Shown: piece after piece, positions 30,143 through 40,308 of the stretch
How the letters are laid out: each line of letters opens with the position of its first letter
Position numbering within the stretch: position 1 is the first letter of the stretch
Assembly (NCBI RefSeq): GCF_022809715.1
Contig: NZ_CP094459.1
Span: 2,666,001 to 2,730,000, forward strand
Direction of reading: 5' to 3'
DNA: 64,000 nt
Origin: Burkholderia pyrrocinia
GTDB taxonomy: Bacteria; Pseudomonadota; Gammaproteobacteria; Burkholderiales; Burkholderiaceae
Notes under the pieces: generated by a model
Seen by the model: the letters and a program-made list of their open reading frames with translations, nothing else
Told to the model about the DNA's origin: nothing
Database searches by the model: none
Position numbers and translations under genes: made by a program

Positions 30143-31948
30143 ATGGACCGCCGCCATTTCCTCAAGTCGTCGACCTTTTTCACGATTGCGGCAGCCACCG
30201 GTACGCTTGGCGTTCCGCGGTCGGTCCCGTCTGCCACCAGCACAGTGCGCAAAGGCCGCTATCGGTTCCCGCAGGGCGTCGCCAGCGGTGATCCGCGCGA
30301 TCGCTCCGTCGTGTTCTGGACACGCTGCGTGCCGGTCTTCGAGGACGCGCGGCACCGCGCAAAAGGCGTCGCGCACACGATACCGTTACGGCTCGAAGTA
30401 TCGACGCGGCCGGATTTCTCGGCTCTCGTCGCCAGCGTACCGCTGAGGGCACGCGCCACCTATGACTTCACCGTGCGCGCGAAGGTAACGGAGCTCTCAC
30501 CGAATATCACGTACCACTACCGGTTCGTCGCCGGCGACGACGTGAGTGCCAGCGGCGTCGCGCGCACGGCTCCGGATGCCGATGAGGCCAACGACCGCGT
30601 TCGCTTCGCATGGCTCACCTGCCAGGACTGGAGCATCAATCACTGGCAAGCCATGAGCCTGCTGGCAGCCGAAAGCGATCTCGATTTCGTCGTGCATGTC
30701 GGCGATTACATCTATGAAACGGTCGGGGCCTCGAGACCCGGCGCGGTCGAGGCGGCGCATCCTCCGCTGCGCCTGCCTGACGGAAAGCCTGTCGCCGATG
30801 GCCGCGCGTATGCCGATACGCTCGAAGACTATCGGACGCTCTACCGCACCTATCGCACCGACCCGCGCTTGCAGACGCTGCACCGGCGCCTGCCGATGAT
30901 CGCGATATGGGACGACCACGAATTTTCCGACGACGGCTGGCAGGATCATCAGGTCTACACCAACGAGGAAAGGCAGGAGACGCAGCGCCGCCGCAACGCC
31001 AGTCGCGCGTGGGCGGAGTACATGCCGGTGGACTGGAGCGACGTGCGCTTCGAACCGGACAATCCGTCGTACACCAACATTCGTATCTATCGCGAATTTC
31101 GCTTCGGCATGCTGATGCATCTCGTGATGACGGATGAGCGGCTGTATCGCGACGACCATGTCGTCAGCGAGGCGGCTGTCGCGCGCGCACACGGACACGA
31201 CCCGGTCAATGGCGATGACGCAGCCGGCTCGCGCTACTTCGTCAACCAGAACGTGCTGCAGCGCTTCGAGGCGCGGGGTACCGCGCAGCTTGGTCGCGCG
31301 CCGTCGATGCTCGGCCCGGAGCAGACGCAATGGTGGAAGGCCACGCTAAAGGGTTCGCCTGCGACCTGGAAGGTGTGGGGCAACGAGGTGATGTTGAACC
31401 GTCTGTGGGCCGTGATGCCGGGCGCGCCGAAGACACCGGCAGCACGCCTCGTGGTCGATTGCGACGCATGGGACGGCTATCCGGCGCACAAACACGAACT
31501 GCTCTCATACCTGAACGAACAGGGGATCCGCAACGTCGTCGCGATCAGCGGCGACCTGCATGCGTTTCAGTGCGGCGTCGTGCGGGACGACCCCGACCCG
31601 GAAAAAGGTACGCCCGTGGCCGTCGATTTCGTCTGCGCAGGCATCAGCAGCGCGTCCTTCTATTCCTACCTGAAAGCCGCATGGGCCGGCACGCCGCTTG
31701 TGTCGCTGGCCGCCACCCCGGCCAAACTCGACACCTTCCTGATGACGAACAACCCCGATCTGCGCTACGCCGACCACGACGCACAGGGTTATGCGTCAGC
31801 CACCGTCACGCCGGAGCGTTTTTCCGTGGTGTTCAACAAAGTGAGGCCGTTGAACCCGGACGGCACCGCGCCCGCGGATGCCCTGCTCGAGCGCACGCGG
31901 CTGACCGTGCCCAAGGACTCGGTCGAGGTACGCGTCGAGCGCTTCTAG
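30143..31948 (+). CDS. phoD: PhoD-type alkaline phosphatase/phosphodiesterase, Tat-exported
   Basis: 601 residues. It starts with a twin-arginine signal (MDRRHFLKSS, hydrophobic to about residue 30), so it is exported folded. A PhoD N-terminal beta domain (about 38-145, FPQGVASGDPRDRSVVFWTRC) precedes the metallophosphatase domain. Expected metal ligands are visible: Cys160 in LTCQDW, Asp188 in HVGDYIYE, a WDDHEFSDD block near 255 and SGDLHAFQ near 472. PhoD enzymes use Fe3+ and Ca2+ and release phosphate from mono- and diesters in the periplasm. GGGAGG lies upstream of the ATG. No Pho box was recognised. It is convergent with the glycosylase gene. Confidence 0.9.
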   Translation: MDRRHFLKSSTFFTIAAATGTLGVPRSVPSATSTVRKGRYRFPQGVASGDPRDRSVVFWTRCVPVFEDARHRAKGVAHTIPLRLEVSTRPDFSALVASVPLRARATYDFTVRAKVTELSPNITYHYRFVAGDDVSASGVARTAPDADEANDRVRFAWLTCQDWSINHWQAMSLLAAESDLDFVVHVGDYIYETVGASRPGAVEAAHPPLRLPDGKPVADGRAYADTLEDYRTLYRTYRTDPRLQTLHRRLPMIAIWDDHEFSDDGWQDHQVYTNEERQETQRRRNASRAWAEYMPVDWSDVRFEPDNPSYTNIRIYREFRFGMLMHLVMTDERLYRDDHVVSEAAVARAHGHDPVNGDDAAGSRYFVNQNVLQRFEARGTAQLGRAPSMLGPEQTQWWKATLKGSPATWKVWGNEVMLNRLWAVMPGAPKTPAARLVVDCDAWDGYPAHKHELLSYLNEQGIRNVVAISGDLHAFQCGVVRDDPDPEKGTPVAVDFVCAGISSASFYSYLKAAWAGTPLVSLAATPAKLDTFLMTNNPDLRYADHDAQGYASATVTPERFSVVFNKVRPLNPDGTAPADALLERTRLTVPKDSVEVRVERF

Positions 31949-31980
31949 CTTCACTCTTCAGCGATGGCGCATGCGCGCGA

Positions 31981-32457
31981 TCAGGATTCGACTTCGCGCC
32001 AACGCAGCAGCTTTTGCTCGAACGAAAGCGAAGCATTCGCCGGGCTCGAAGACGGCAGGACGAGCGTTTCGTAACCGGCGGCGCCGATCACTTCGGCAAA
32101 CCGCCCCGCCGTCTTGCCGTTGAAGCAGACCTTCTTCAGCAACGGCGCATGCTCACGCAACGAGTCGAAGTCGTTCGGCTTCGCATTCCGAATCGCCGAA
32201 TCGAGACTGCCTTCGCGATGGCACGCGGCGAGCACGTCCCAGATGCCGATGCCGTGCTTCAACACGCGTTCGAGCCGCGCATCGTAATCGAGCGCGTGCA
32301 GTTCCGGCTCACGCAGAACCGCCCCCAAAAGCCGCCAGAATTGATTGCGCGGATGCGCGTAGTACTGCGCGGCATCGAGCGACGCCTCGCCCGGAAAGCT
32401 GCCGAGGATCATCGTACGCGTATTCGGCCCGACCACCGGCCCGAAGCCCTGCAGCAT
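31981..32457 (-). CDS. DNA-deoxyinosine glycosylase (UDG superfamily family 6)
   Basis: 158 residues. It is a member of the hypoxanthine-DNA glycosylase group: LGSFPGEASLDAAQYYAHPRNQFW (residues about 18-41) covers the active-site motif, and the C-terminal LPSSSPANAS is the second motif of the superfamily. It removes deaminated adenine (hypoxanthine) from DNA. The ATG shares one base with the ubiC stop (TGATG), so it is the third gene of the htpG-ubiC run. Confidence 0.88.
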   Translation of the reverse strand: MLQGFGPVVGPNTRTMILGSFPGEASLDAAQYYAHPRNQFWRLLGAVLREPELHALDYDARLERVLKHGIGIWDVLAACHREGSLDSAIRNAKPNDFDSLREHAPLLKKVCFNGKTAGRFAEVIGAAGYETLVLPSSSPANASLSFEQKLLRWREVES

Positions 32458-33056
32458 CACGCGCCTCCGCCCTGGCCGCCCGAGCGCGGCCCGTCGCCAT
32501 GCGCGTCGAGATGACGCCACAGCGCCGGCAGCATGCACTCGGTGACCATCAACGGTTTGCCGTGACGCTGGAACACCGAGCGCCGCGCCACGAACGCGTG
32601 CGGCGCGCGCGCGCCTACGCCGAGCGCATGGCTCGCGAGCGCATACAGCGGATGGCCCGCGATCACGCGCCGGCTGACGAGCGCCGAGCGCTCGACCTGC
32701 GGATCGCTGTACAGCAGCTCCGCCAGCGGCCGCGTGCGCAGCCGCCGCATCGCCTGCCACACGCCCTTGCTTGCGGCGAGCGGCGCGATGCTGTGCGCGG
32801 CGACGTACGGCGTTCCGTCGACCGACAGGAGCACCTCGCGCACCCACATCGGTGCGCGCGGCGAACTGGCCAGCGCGTCGGGCTCGTCGAACCACGGACA
32901 GTCGACGGCCTCGCGCGTCACGCGCACGTTCACGCGGCCGAGCCGCGCGAGATGCGCGGTCAGCGATCCGCCGCGCGTCAGCCAGTCGCGCTGATCGAGC
33001 GTGCAGCCAGGCCGCGGCGTCTCGCGCCAGCCGGCCTGACCGCCGTCGAATCGCAT
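32457..33056 (-). CDS. ubiC: Chorismate pyruvate-lyase
   Basis: 199 residues. It converts chorismate to 4-hydroxybenzoate and pyruvate, the first committed step of ubiquinone synthesis. The sequence shows [19 protein letters not shown] at the N-terminus, a [10 protein letters not shown] strand with the substrate-binding Arg, and [13 protein letters not shown] with the conserved Glu near residue 175. ATG 33056 was used; a GTG at 33068 overlapping the htpG stop (GTGA) is an alternative that would add four residues. It lies 8 bp after htpG. Confidence 0.92.
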   Translation of the reverse strand: MRFDGGQAGWRETPRPGCTLDQRDWLTRGGSLTAHLARLGRVNVRVTREAVDCPWFDEPDALASSPRAPMWVREVLLSVDGTPYVAAHSIAPLAASKGVWQAMRRLRTRPLAELLYSDPQVERSALVSRRVIAGHPLYALASHALGVGARAPHAFVARRSVFQRHGKPLMVTECMLPALWRHLDAHGDGPRSGGQGGGA

Positions 33057-33064
33057 GCGTGCGT

Positions 33065-34963
33065 TCACGCGGCGCGCGACAGCAGCAGCGCGTTGGTCCG
33101 CTTCACGAAGCTCGCCGGATCGTCGAGCATGCCGCCTTCGGCCAGCAGCGCCTGATCGAACAGCAGATGGCACCAGTCGCCGAAATCGGCGCTGTCGGCG
33201 TTCAGTTGCTTCACGAGCGCATGCTCGGGGTTGATCTCGAGGATCGGCTGCATCGCCGGCGCGTTCTGGCCGGCCGCCTTCAGCATCCGCTGCAGGTAGC
33301 CGCTCATGTCGTTGTCGTCCGCGACGAGGCACGACGGCGAATCGGTCAGGCGGAACGTGACGCGTACTTCCTTCACCTTGTCGCCGAGCGCTTCCTTCAT
33401 CTTCTCGACGACGGGCTTGATCGCCTCGCCCGCTTGTTCCTGCGCCTTCTTCTCTTCGTCGTTCAGTTCGCCGAGATCGAGGTCGCCGCGCGCGACGCTC
33501 GCGAGCGGCTTGCCGTCGAACTCGTTGAGGAACGACAGCATCCATTCGTCGACGCGGTCGGTCAGCAGCAGCACCTCGACGCCCTTCTTGCGGAACACTT
33601 CGAGATGCGGGCTGTTCTTCGCGGCCTGCCACGTATCGGCCGTCACGTAGTAGATCTTGCTCTGCTCGGGCTTCATGCGCGACACGTAGTCGGCGAGCGA
33701 CACGTCCTGCGCGTCGGTGTCGCCGTGCGTCGACGCGAAGCGCAGCAGCTTCGCGATGCGCTCGCGGTTCGCGTGATCCTCGCCGAGGCCTTCCTTCAGC
33801 ACCTGGCCGAACGCGCCCCAGAACGTCTTGTACTTTTCCTTGCCGGCATCCTCTTCCGCGTTCGCGAGCTCTTCGAGCATCGACAGCGCGCGCTTCGTCA
33901 CGCCTTCGCGGATCGCCTTCACGTCGCGGCTTTCCTGCAGGATCTCGCGCGACACGTTCAGCGGCAGGTCGGCCGAATCGACGACGCCCTTCACGAAGCG
34001 CAGGTATTGCGGCAGCAGCTGCTCGGCGTCGTCCATGATGAACACGCGCTTCACGTACAGCTTCAGGCCGCCGCGATAGTCGCGGTTCCACAGGTCGAAC
34101 GGCGCGTGCGACGGCACGAACAGCAGTTGCGTGTATTCGCTGCGGCCCTCGACGCGGTTGTGCGTCCACGTGAGCGGATCCTGGTGGTCGTGCGCGACGT
34201 GCTGGTAGAACTGCGTGTACTGCTCGTCGGTGATGTCGCCCTTCGAACGCGTCCACAGCGCGCTCGCCTGGTTGACGGTCTCGTCGTCGTCCTTCAGGAC
34301 CATCTCGCCCTTTTCCTGATCCCATTCTTCCTTCTGCATCAGGATCGGCAGCGCGATGTGGTCGGAGTACTTCTGGATGATCGACTTCAGGCGGTGCGAC
34401 GACAGCAGCTCGTCCTCGCCTTCGCGCAGATGCAGCGTGATCGTCGTGCCGCGCTGCGCGCGCTCGATCGCGTCGATCGTGAAATCGCCCTCGCCCGCGC
34501 TTTCCCAGCGCACCGCTTCGTTCGCCGGCAGGCCCGCGCGGCGCGTCTCGACGGTGATCTTGTCCGCGACGATGAAGCCCGAGTAGAAGCCGACGCCGAA
34601 CTGGCCGATCAGCGCCGCGTCCTTCTGCTGGTCGCCGGACAGTTTCGTGAAGAATTCCTTGGTGCCCGAACGCGCGATCGTGCCGAGGTTCGCGATCGCC
34701 TCGTCGCGGCTCATGCCGATACCGTTGTCGTCGATCGTGATCGTGCGCGCGGCCTTGTCGAAGCCGATGCGGATGCGCAGATTCGGATCGTTCTCGTACA
34801 GCGCGTTGTCCGCGAGCCCCTCGAAACGCAGCTTGTCGGCCGCGTCGGACGCGTTCGACACCAGTTCGCGCAGGAAGATTTCCTTGTTGCTGTAGAGCGA
34901 ATGAATCATCAGGTGGAGGAGTTGCTTGACCTCTGCCTGAAAGCTCATCGTTTCGTGTGCCAT
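33065..34963 (-). CDS. htpG: Molecular chaperone HtpG (Hsp90)
   Basis: 632 residues, full length. The GHKL ATPase N-domain contains [30 protein letters not shown], and the [11 protein letters not shown] lid with [11 protein letters not shown]. Middle-domain blocks such as [14 protein letters not shown] and [11 protein letters not shown] are present, and the C-terminal dimerisation domain ends [10 protein letters not shown]. It has a GAGGAA ribosome site. It is first gene of a leftward set with ubiC and the inosine glycosylase. No convincing heat-shock (sigma-32) promoter was recognised in 34964-35121. Confidence 0.97.
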   Translation of the reverse strand: MAHETMSFQAEVKQLLHLMIHSLYSNKEIFLRELVSNASDAADKLRFEGLADNALYENDPNLRIRIGFDKAARTITIDDNGIGMSRDEAIANLGTIARSGTKEFFTKLSGDQQKDAALIGQFGVGFYSGFIVADKITVETRRAGLPANEAVRWESAGEGDFTIDAIERAQRGTTITLHLREGEDELLSSHRLKSIIQKYSDHIALPILMQKEEWDQEKGEMVLKDDDETVNQASALWTRSKGDITDEQYTQFYQHVAHDHQDPLTWTHNRVEGRSEYTQLLFVPSHAPFDLWNRDYRGGLKLYVKRVFIMDDAEQLLPQYLRFVKGVVDSADLPLNVSREILQESRDVKAIREGVTKRALSMLEELANAEEDAGKEKYKTFWGAFGQVLKEGLGEDHANRERIAKLLRFASTHGDTDAQDVSLADYVSRMKPEQSKIYYVTADTWQAAKNSPHLEVFRKKGVEVLLLTDRVDEWMLSFLNEFDGKPLASVARGDLDLGELNDEEKKAQEQAGEAIKPVVEKMKEALGDKVKEVRVTFRLTDSPSCLVADDNDMSGYLQRMLKAAGQNAPAMQPILEINPEHALVKQLNADSADFGDWCHLLFDQALLAEGGMLDDPASFVKRTNALLLSRAA

Positions 34964-35121
34964 GGATGCTGTTTCCTCTTACTTGAACTTGAATGGTGTG
35001 CCGCAGGCGCCCGGCGCGCGATACCGGCAAGCCCGTGAAGGACGACCGCGCGGCGCCAGCGGTTTGCGCGCGTATCTGGGGACGGGCGACGGGATTTCAA
35101 GGGCCGGCGGCCCGCACCGCG

Positions 35122-36579
35122 TCACGACGCCCGCCGCACCGCCGAATCGATATAGCGCGCGAGAAACCCCGGCAACGCCGGATCGCCACAGTTCGCGACG
35201 TTGAAGCGCGTCCACGTCGACGGCGACTGCTGCGGCGAAAACAGGCTGCCGGGCGTCAGCAGGAACCCCTCTTCGTGCGCGGCGGCCGCGAGCGCGTCCG
35301 AATCGACGCCCGTGTCGGCCCACAGGAACATCCCGGCCGCCGGCATCGTGAAAAGCCCCAGCCCCGTGCGCTCGAGCATCCGCGCGGTCTTGTCGCGCAC
35401 GCCGTCGAGCCGCGCGCGCAGCCGCTCGACATGGCGCCGGTAATGCCCCTCGGTCAGGATCTTGTAAAGCACGCGCTCGTTGAGCTCGGGCGTCGTCATC
35501 CCGACCAGCATCTTCTGGTCGGTGACCGCCTTCGCGATCTCCGGCGCGCACGCGACATAACCGACCCGCAGGTTCGCCGCGAGCGTCTTCGAATAGCTGC
35601 CGAGGTAGATCACGCGCTTCAGCTGGTCGAGGCTCGCGAGGCGCGTGGCCGGATAGCTCGGCGGGCACAGGTCGCCGTACACGTCGTCCTCGACGACGAG
35701 GAAGTCGTACGCCTCCGCGAGCTTCAGGATCCGGAATGCCTGCGCGGCCGACAGCGACGTGCCGGTCGGGTTCTGCAGCACCGAGTTGATCACGAGCATC
35801 TTCGGCCGCCACATCTGCACGAGCGTCTCGAGCGCGTCGAGATCGGGGCCGTCCGGCGTGTACGGCATCCCGACGAGCTGCGCGCCCTGCGACGCGAAGC
35901 GGCCGAACATCTGGAACCACGCGGGATCCCCGACGATCACCGCGTCGCCCGGCCGCACGTAGATCCGCGAAATCAGGTCGATTGCCTGCGTGATCCCCGA
36001 TACCAGCACGAGCTGGTCGGGGGTCGCGCCGATCTCGACTTCGGCGAGGCGCGTCTGCAGTTGCTGACGCAGCGGCAGGAAACCCTGCGCAGTGCCGAAG
36101 CCGAGCATCTGCGCGCCGGACTGGCGCCCGAGCGCGCGCAGCGCGCCGGTGATCAGCTCGCCGTCGAGCCAGCGGCCCGGCAGGTAGCCGAGACCGGGCC
36201 CCTTTTCCGGGCTGACGGTGTGCAGCATGTTGCGCAGCAGCCAGACGACGTCGATCGTGTTGTGCACCGGCGCGGCTTCGGATCCGCGCGCCACGTTGTC
36301 GACCGGCTGCGGGCCGGCGGTGCGTTCGCGCACGTAGAAGCCGGAGCCGCGCCGCGAGTCGAGGTAGCCCTGCGCGACGAGGCGCTCGTACGCCTCGACG
36401 ACGGTAAAGCGCGACACGCTCTTGTCGAGCGCGAGCTTGCGGATCGACGGCATCCGCATGCCGGGACGGAACACGCGTTCGTCGATGCGCCGCCGGGCCC
36501 ACTGGACCAGCTGGTCGACGAGCGTGAGCGTGGCCGTATCGTGCGGCACGGGAATCTGGGCGAGTGGAACGGTGGACAT
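35122..36579 (-). CDS. MocR-type regulator (GntR winged helix fused to PLP aminotransferase fold)
   Basis: 485 residues. The N-terminal GntR winged helix (about 15-85) contains MPSIRKLALDKSVSRFTVVEAYERLVAQGYL, followed by a linker and a fold-type I aminotransferase domain (about 145-480). The PLP-binding Lys lies in GSYSKTLAANLRVGY, and FQNPTGTSLS and VEDDVYGDL equivalents are visible. MocR proteins use PLP or a PLP adduct as effector and often control a divergent gene; here that is the glyoxalase-like gene. The intergenic region holds repeated TGTRCCG elements that suit this kind of regulator. Confidence 0.9.
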   Translation of the reverse strand: MSTVPLAQIPVPHDTATLTLVDQLVQWARRRIDERVFRPGMRMPSIRKLALDKSVSRFTVVEAYERLVAQGYLDSRRGSGFYVRERTAGPQPVDNVARGSEAAPVHNTIDVVWLLRNMLHTVSPEKGPGLGYLPGRWLDGELITGALRALGRQSGAQMLGFGTAQGFLPLRQQLQTRLAEVEIGATPDQLVLVSGITQAIDLISRIYVRPGDAVIVGDPAWFQMFGRFASQGAQLVGMPYTPDGPDLDALETLVQMWRPKMLVINSVLQNPTGTSLSAAQAFRILKLAEAYDFLVVEDDVYGDLCPPSYPATRLASLDQLKRVIYLGSYSKTLAANLRVGYVACAPEIAKAVTDQKMLVGMTTPELNERVLYKILTEGHYRRHVERLRARLDGVRDKTARMLERTGLGLFTMPAAGMFLWADTGVDSDALAAAAHEEGFLLTPGSLFSPQQSPSTWTRFNVANCGDPALPGFLARYIDSAVRRAS

Positions 36580-36592
36580 GGGGCGGCAACTC

Positions 36593-36657
36593 CAACTGTA
36601 CCGAAGGCTATCGCGCCGATTGTACCGTTACTGTGCCGGTGCCGACGATTACAGTTG
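36593..36657. promoter_or_regulatory. Repeat cluster in the MocR/VOC divergent region
   Basis: Three direct TGTRCCG copies at 36597-36603, 36621-36627 and 36632-36638, enclosed by a perfect 8-bp inverted repeat CAACTGTA (36593-36600) / TACAGTTG (36650-36657). This arrangement of direct and inverted repeats is what MocR dimers are known to bind; assignment to this regulator is inference. Confidence 0.45.
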
Positions 36658-36810
36658 ACCGCAACGGCGACCGTGCGGCCGCCGTTCCGGCCCCGCCGCA
36701 CCTGGAGCCGCGCCGGCCGGCCTGATCCGCGGCCCGTGCGCCGGCCGGTCCGGCACCCGCCCGGCGCAACGCCCGCCTACCATGACACTTTCGCTTCCCG
36801 ACCGACGTTC

Positions 36811-37503
36811 ATGCCAGCCCGCTCCCTGACACTCGACCATCTCGTGATCGCCGCGCGCACGCTCGACGAAGGCGTGCGCCATGTCGCCGACGCGCTCGGC
36901 ATCGAACCGGCCGGCGGCGGCCGCCACCCGCTGATGCGGACCCACAATGCGCTGTTCGGCGCATGGGGCGGGCTCTACCTCGAAGTGATCGCGATCGACC
37001 CCGATGCCCCCGCCCCGGACGACGGTGCAGCGCCGCCGCGCGCACGGCTGTTCGCGCTCGACGATCCGGCGATGCACGCCCGGCTCGCGCAGGGCCCGTT
37101 TCTCGCGCACTGGGTCGCGCGCGTCGACCGTCCGCGCCAGCTCGCGCTGTGGCAGAGCCAGTATCCGGCCCGCATCCCGCCCGTCGTCGCGATGCGGCGC
37201 GGCGACCTGAGCTGGGGCCTCACGGTGCCCCACGATGGCGCGTTCCCCGCATGGCAGGGTGCGGGCGACGGTCTCGTGCCATCGCTGATCCAATGGGACA
37301 GCCCGCACCATCCGGCCGAATCGCTGCCGCAAGACGGCGTCGCGCTGAAGTCGCTCAAGGGCGCCCACCCGCGCGCCGAGGTCATCCGCGAACAGCTCGA
37401 CTGGCTCGGCGCCACGCACCTGCTCGACCTGGAAACCGGCGACGGCCCGCCCGCGCTGGTCGCCGAATTCGATACGCCGCAGGGCGCACGCACGCTGCGC
37501 TGA
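36811..37503 (+). CDS. Glyoxalase-like VOC protein (Glyoxalase_3 type)
   Basis: 230 residues. It begins LTLDHLVIAARTLDEGVRHVADALG, a VOC start motif, followed by GGRHPLMRTHNALFGAWGGLYLEVIAID, where His, Asn and Glu are the candidate metal ligands of this family. The ATG at 36811 gives the domain start. It is divergent from the MocR regulator and followed 46 bp later by the EamA exporter. The activity is unknown. Confidence 0.83.
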   Translation: MPARSLTLDHLVIAARTLDEGVRHVADALGIEPAGGGRHPLMRTHNALFGAWGGLYLEVIAIDPDAPAPDDGAAPPRARLFALDDPAMHARLAQGPFLAHWVARVDRPRQLALWQSQYPARIPPVVAMRRGDLSWGLTVPHDGAFPAWQGAGDGLVPSLIQWDSPHHPAESLPQDGVALKSLKGAHPRAEVIREQLDWLGATHLLDLETGDGPPALVAEFDTPQGARTLR

Positions 37504-37549
37504 AAGCCCGTCCATTACAACCACCCTTCAATTCGGAGACACCTTCGAC

Positions 37550-38458
37550 ATGAATTCGCGCGAAACCCGGGGCATGCTGCTCGGCCTGATCGGCGTGATG
37601 ATCTTCAGCCTGACGCTGCCGATGACGCGCATCGTCGTGTCCGAACTCAATCCGCTGCTCAACGGGCTCGGCCGCGCGCTCGCCGCCGCCGTGCCGGCCG
37701 GCCTGCTGCTGTGGTGGCGCCGCGAGCCGCTGCCGACCCGCGCGCAGCTGAAAAGCCTCGCGATCACGTCGGCCGGCGTGATCATCGCGTATCCGGTGTT
37801 CTCGGCATGGGCGATGAAATCCGTGCCGGCCTCGCACGGCGCGGTCGTCAACGGGCTGCAGCCGCTGTTCGTCGCGCTGTATGCGGCATGGCTGTCGCAC
37901 GAGCGGCCGTCGAAGGCGTTCTGGGCCAGCGCGGTGGCCGGCAGCGCGCTCGTGATCGCGTTCGCGCTGCGCGACGGCGGCGGCACCGTGCAGGCCGGCG
38001 ACGCGCTGATGCTCGTCGCGGTCGGCATCGGCGCGCTCGGCTATGCGGAAGGCGCGCGCCTCGCTCGCCAGATCGGCGGCTGGCAGGTGATCTGCTGGGC
38101 GCTCGTCGTATCCGCGCCGTTCCTCGTGCTGCCGGTCGGCTGGCTCGCGTGGCTGCAGCATGCCGCGCATCCGGGCCCGCTCGCGCTGCGCACGTGGCTC
38201 GCGTTCGGCTACGTGACCCTTTTTTCGCAGTTCATCGGCTTCTTCGCGTGGTACGCGGGGCTCGCGATGGGCGGCATCGCGCGCGTCGGCCAGGTGCAGC
38301 TGCTGCAGATTTTCTTCACGATTGCATTTTCCGCGCTGCTGTTCGGCGAAACGGTCACGCCGTCGACGTGGCTGTTCGCGGCCGCCGTGATCGCCACCGT
38401 GGTGCTCGGGCGCCGCTCGGCGGTCGCCACCGCCGCGCAACCGGCTCGCGCCGGCTGA
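37550..38458 (+). CDS. EamA/DMT-superfamily transporter
   Basis: 302 residues, ten transmembrane segments in two EamA repeats (starts GMLLGLIGVMIFSLTLPMTRIVV; second half ends VTPSTWLFAAAVIATVVLG). It is a likely exporter of an amino acid or related metabolite. A GGAG precedes the ATG. Its place between a VOC protein and an aminotransferase suggests it exports a product or toxic intermediate of the local pathway, but that is inference. Confidence 0.87.
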   Translation: MNSRETRGMLLGLIGVMIFSLTLPMTRIVVSELNPLLNGLGRALAAAVPAGLLLWWRREPLPTRAQLKSLAITSAGVIIAYPVFSAWAMKSVPASHGAVVNGLQPLFVALYAAWLSHERPSKAFWASAVAGSALVIAFALRDGGGTVQAGDALMLVAVGIGALGYAEGARLARQIGGWQVICWALVVSAPFLVLPVGWLAWLQHAAHPGPLALRTWLAFGYVTLFSQFIGFFAWYAGLAMGGIARVGQVQLLQIFFTIAFSALLFGETVTPSTWLFAAAVIATVVLGRRSAVATAAQPARAG

Positions 38459-38610
38459 ACAGGTGCGCCATAATGGCTGTTTTGCCTGATCGGTTTTGCC
38501 CACCCGGCCGCGAAGGCTCGACCGCGCTCGCGCATGCCTACCCGGCAGCGTCGAAGCGATCCGCCCGAACGACCTTTCTTGACTGACCACGATATCCGAA
38601 CGAGGAGACT

Positions 38611-39792
38611 ATGAATCCGAGCGACCTGCATCCGCCGCACTGGCAGCTTTCCGAACGCGCCCGCAAGCTGACGAGCTCTGCGATCCGCGAGATCCTGAAG
38701 GTCACGGAACGCCCCGAGGTCATCTCGTTCGCCGGCGGCCTGCCCGCCCCCGCGACGTTCCCGGCCGAGCGCATGCGCGCCGCCGCCGACCGCGTGCTGC
38801 GCGACGCGCCGGCCGCCGCGCTCCAGTACAGCGCGACCGAAGGCTACCTGCCGCTGCGCGAGTGGATCGCCGAGCGCTACAGCGTGCGCGTGTCGCAGGT
38901 GCTGATCACGACCGGCTCGCAGCAGGCGCTCGACCTGCTCGGCAAGGCACTCATCGATCCGGGCAGCCCGATCCTCGTCGAAACGCCGACCTACCTCGGC
39001 GCGCTGCAGTCGTTCTCGCTGTACGAGCCGCGCTACGTGCAGGTGCCGACCGACGAGCAGGGCCTGCTGCCGGAAGGCCTCACGCCCGAGCTCACGCAAG
39101 GCGCGCGCCTCCTGTACGCGCAGCCGAACTTCCAGAACCCGACCGGCCGACGCCTGCCCGTCGAGCGCCGCCGCGCGCTCGCCGCGTTCGCGCAGTCGAG
39201 CCCGTTCCCGGTGCTGGAAGACGATCCGTACGGCGCGCTGAACTACCGCGGCGAACCGCTGCCGACGATGCTGTCGATGGCGCCCGACCACGTCGTGCAC
39301 CTCGGCACGTTCTCGAAGGTGCTCGCACCGGGCCTGCGGATCGGCTACATCATTGCCCCCGAGGAACTCCACTTCAAGCTGGTGCAGGCCAAGCAGGCCA
39401 CCGACCTGCACACGCCGACGCTGACCCAGCGCATCGCGCACGAAGTGATCAAGGACGGCTTCCTCGACGAGCACATCCCGACGATCCGCGAGCTGTACAG
39501 CGCGCAATGCGACGCGATGCTCGGCGCGCTCGCGCGCCACATGCCGGAAGGCGTCACGTGGAACCGCCCGGAAGGCGGGATGTTCATCTGGGTGAACCTG
39601 CCCGCGCAGATCGACAGCATGAAGCTGCTCGCCGCGGCGGTCGACAATCACGTCGCCTTCGTGCCGGGCGCGCCGTTCTTCGCGGACGACGCGCAGCAGA
39701 ACACGCTGCGCCTGTCGTTCGTCACGGTGCCGCCCGAGAAGATCGAGGAAGGCGTGGCTCGCCTCGGCAAGCTGCTGCGCGAGCGCCTCTGA
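38611..39792 (+). CDS. PLP-dependent aminotransferase, class I fold (LysN/2-aminoadipate type)
   Basis: 393 residues. It is close to the 2-aminoadipate/aromatic aminotransferase group: EVISFAGGLPAPATFP at the N-terminus, LQYSATEGYLPLREW, TTGSQQALDLLGKALIDPG, FQNPTGRRL, a DDPYGAL turn and LGTFSKVLAPGLRIGY with the PLP lysine, then the Arg of LRLSFV near the end. There is no DNA-binding domain, unlike the MocR protein nearby. GAGGAG precedes the ATG. Followed by RidA, which clears the enamine by-products of PLP enzymes. Confidence 0.92.
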   Translation: MNPSDLHPPHWQLSERARKLTSSAIREILKVTERPEVISFAGGLPAPATFPAERMRAAADRVLRDAPAAALQYSATEGYLPLREWIAERYSVRVSQVLITTGSQQALDLLGKALIDPGSPILVETPTYLGALQSFSLYEPRYVQVPTDEQGLLPEGLTPELTQGARLLYAQPNFQNPTGRRLPVERRRALAAFAQSSPFPVLEDDPYGALNYRGEPLPTMLSMAPDHVVHLGTFSKVLAPGLRIGYIIAPEELHFKLVQAKQATDLHTPTLTQRIAHEVIKDGFLDEHIPTIRELYSAQCDAMLGALARHMPEGVTWNRPEGGMFIWVNLPAQIDSMKLLAAAVDNHVAFVPGAPFFADDAQQNTLRLSFVTVPPEKIEEGVARLGKLLRERL

Positions 39793-39836
39793 TCCCACCC
39801 TTTTCCTGTCACGACTCTCTACGAGGAATCGAACGC

Positions 39837-40295
39837 ATGGCTAACGTCTACGACAAACTGAAGTCGCTCGGCATCGAGCTCCCGACCGCCGGCGCACCGG
39901 CCGCCGCCTACGTGATGAGCGCGCAAAGCGGCAACACGGTCTACCTGTCGGGCCACATCGCGAAGAAGGACGGCAAGGTCTGGGCCGGCAAGCTCGGCGC
40001 GGATCTGCAGACGGAAGACGGCAAGGCGGCCGCACGCTCGATCGCGATCGACCTGCTCGCGACGCTGCACGCGCACACCGGCGACCTGAACAAGGTCACG
40101 CGCATCGTCAAGCTGATGAGCCTCGTCAACTCGACGCTCGACTTCACCGAACAGCACGTCGTGACGAACGGTGCGTCGGAACTGATCGCGGAAGTGTTCG
40201 GCGATGCGGGCAAGCACGCACGCTCGGCCTTCGGCGTCGCGCAGATCCCGCTCGGCGCGTGCGTCGAGATCGAGCTGATCGCCGAAGTCGCGTAA
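39837..40295 (+). CDS. RidA-family protein (enamine/imine deaminase)
   Basis: 152 residues of the YjgF/YER057c/RidA group, the longer subtype with NTVYLSGHIAKKDGKVW and CVEIELIAEVA at the end. Several residues of the classical active site differ: the catalytic Arg of RidA proper is not obvious, as the corresponding strand reads GACVEIE. It probably detoxifies reactive enamines; deaminase activity is not certain. It lies 44 bp after the aminotransferase gene with GAGGAA at its start. Confidence 0.86.
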   Translation: MANVYDKLKSLGIELPTAGAPAAAYVMSAQSGNTVYLSGHIAKKDGKVWAGKLGADLQTEDGKAAARSIAIDLLATLHAHTGDLNKVTRIVKLMSLVNSTLDFTEQHVVTNGASELIAEVFGDAGKHARSAFGVAQIPLGACVEIELIAEVA

Positions 40296-40308
40296 CGGGC
40301 GGATCGCG

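Noticed and set aside
32457..35030. 857-codon frame that includes ubiC and runs antisense-frame through htpG
   Set aside because: Only the last 199 codons (ubiC) are real; the rest is a frame-shifted reading of htpG.
34964..35121. Heat-shock sigma-32 promoter for htpG
   Set aside because: CTTG-like strings are present but no matching -10 at correct spacing.
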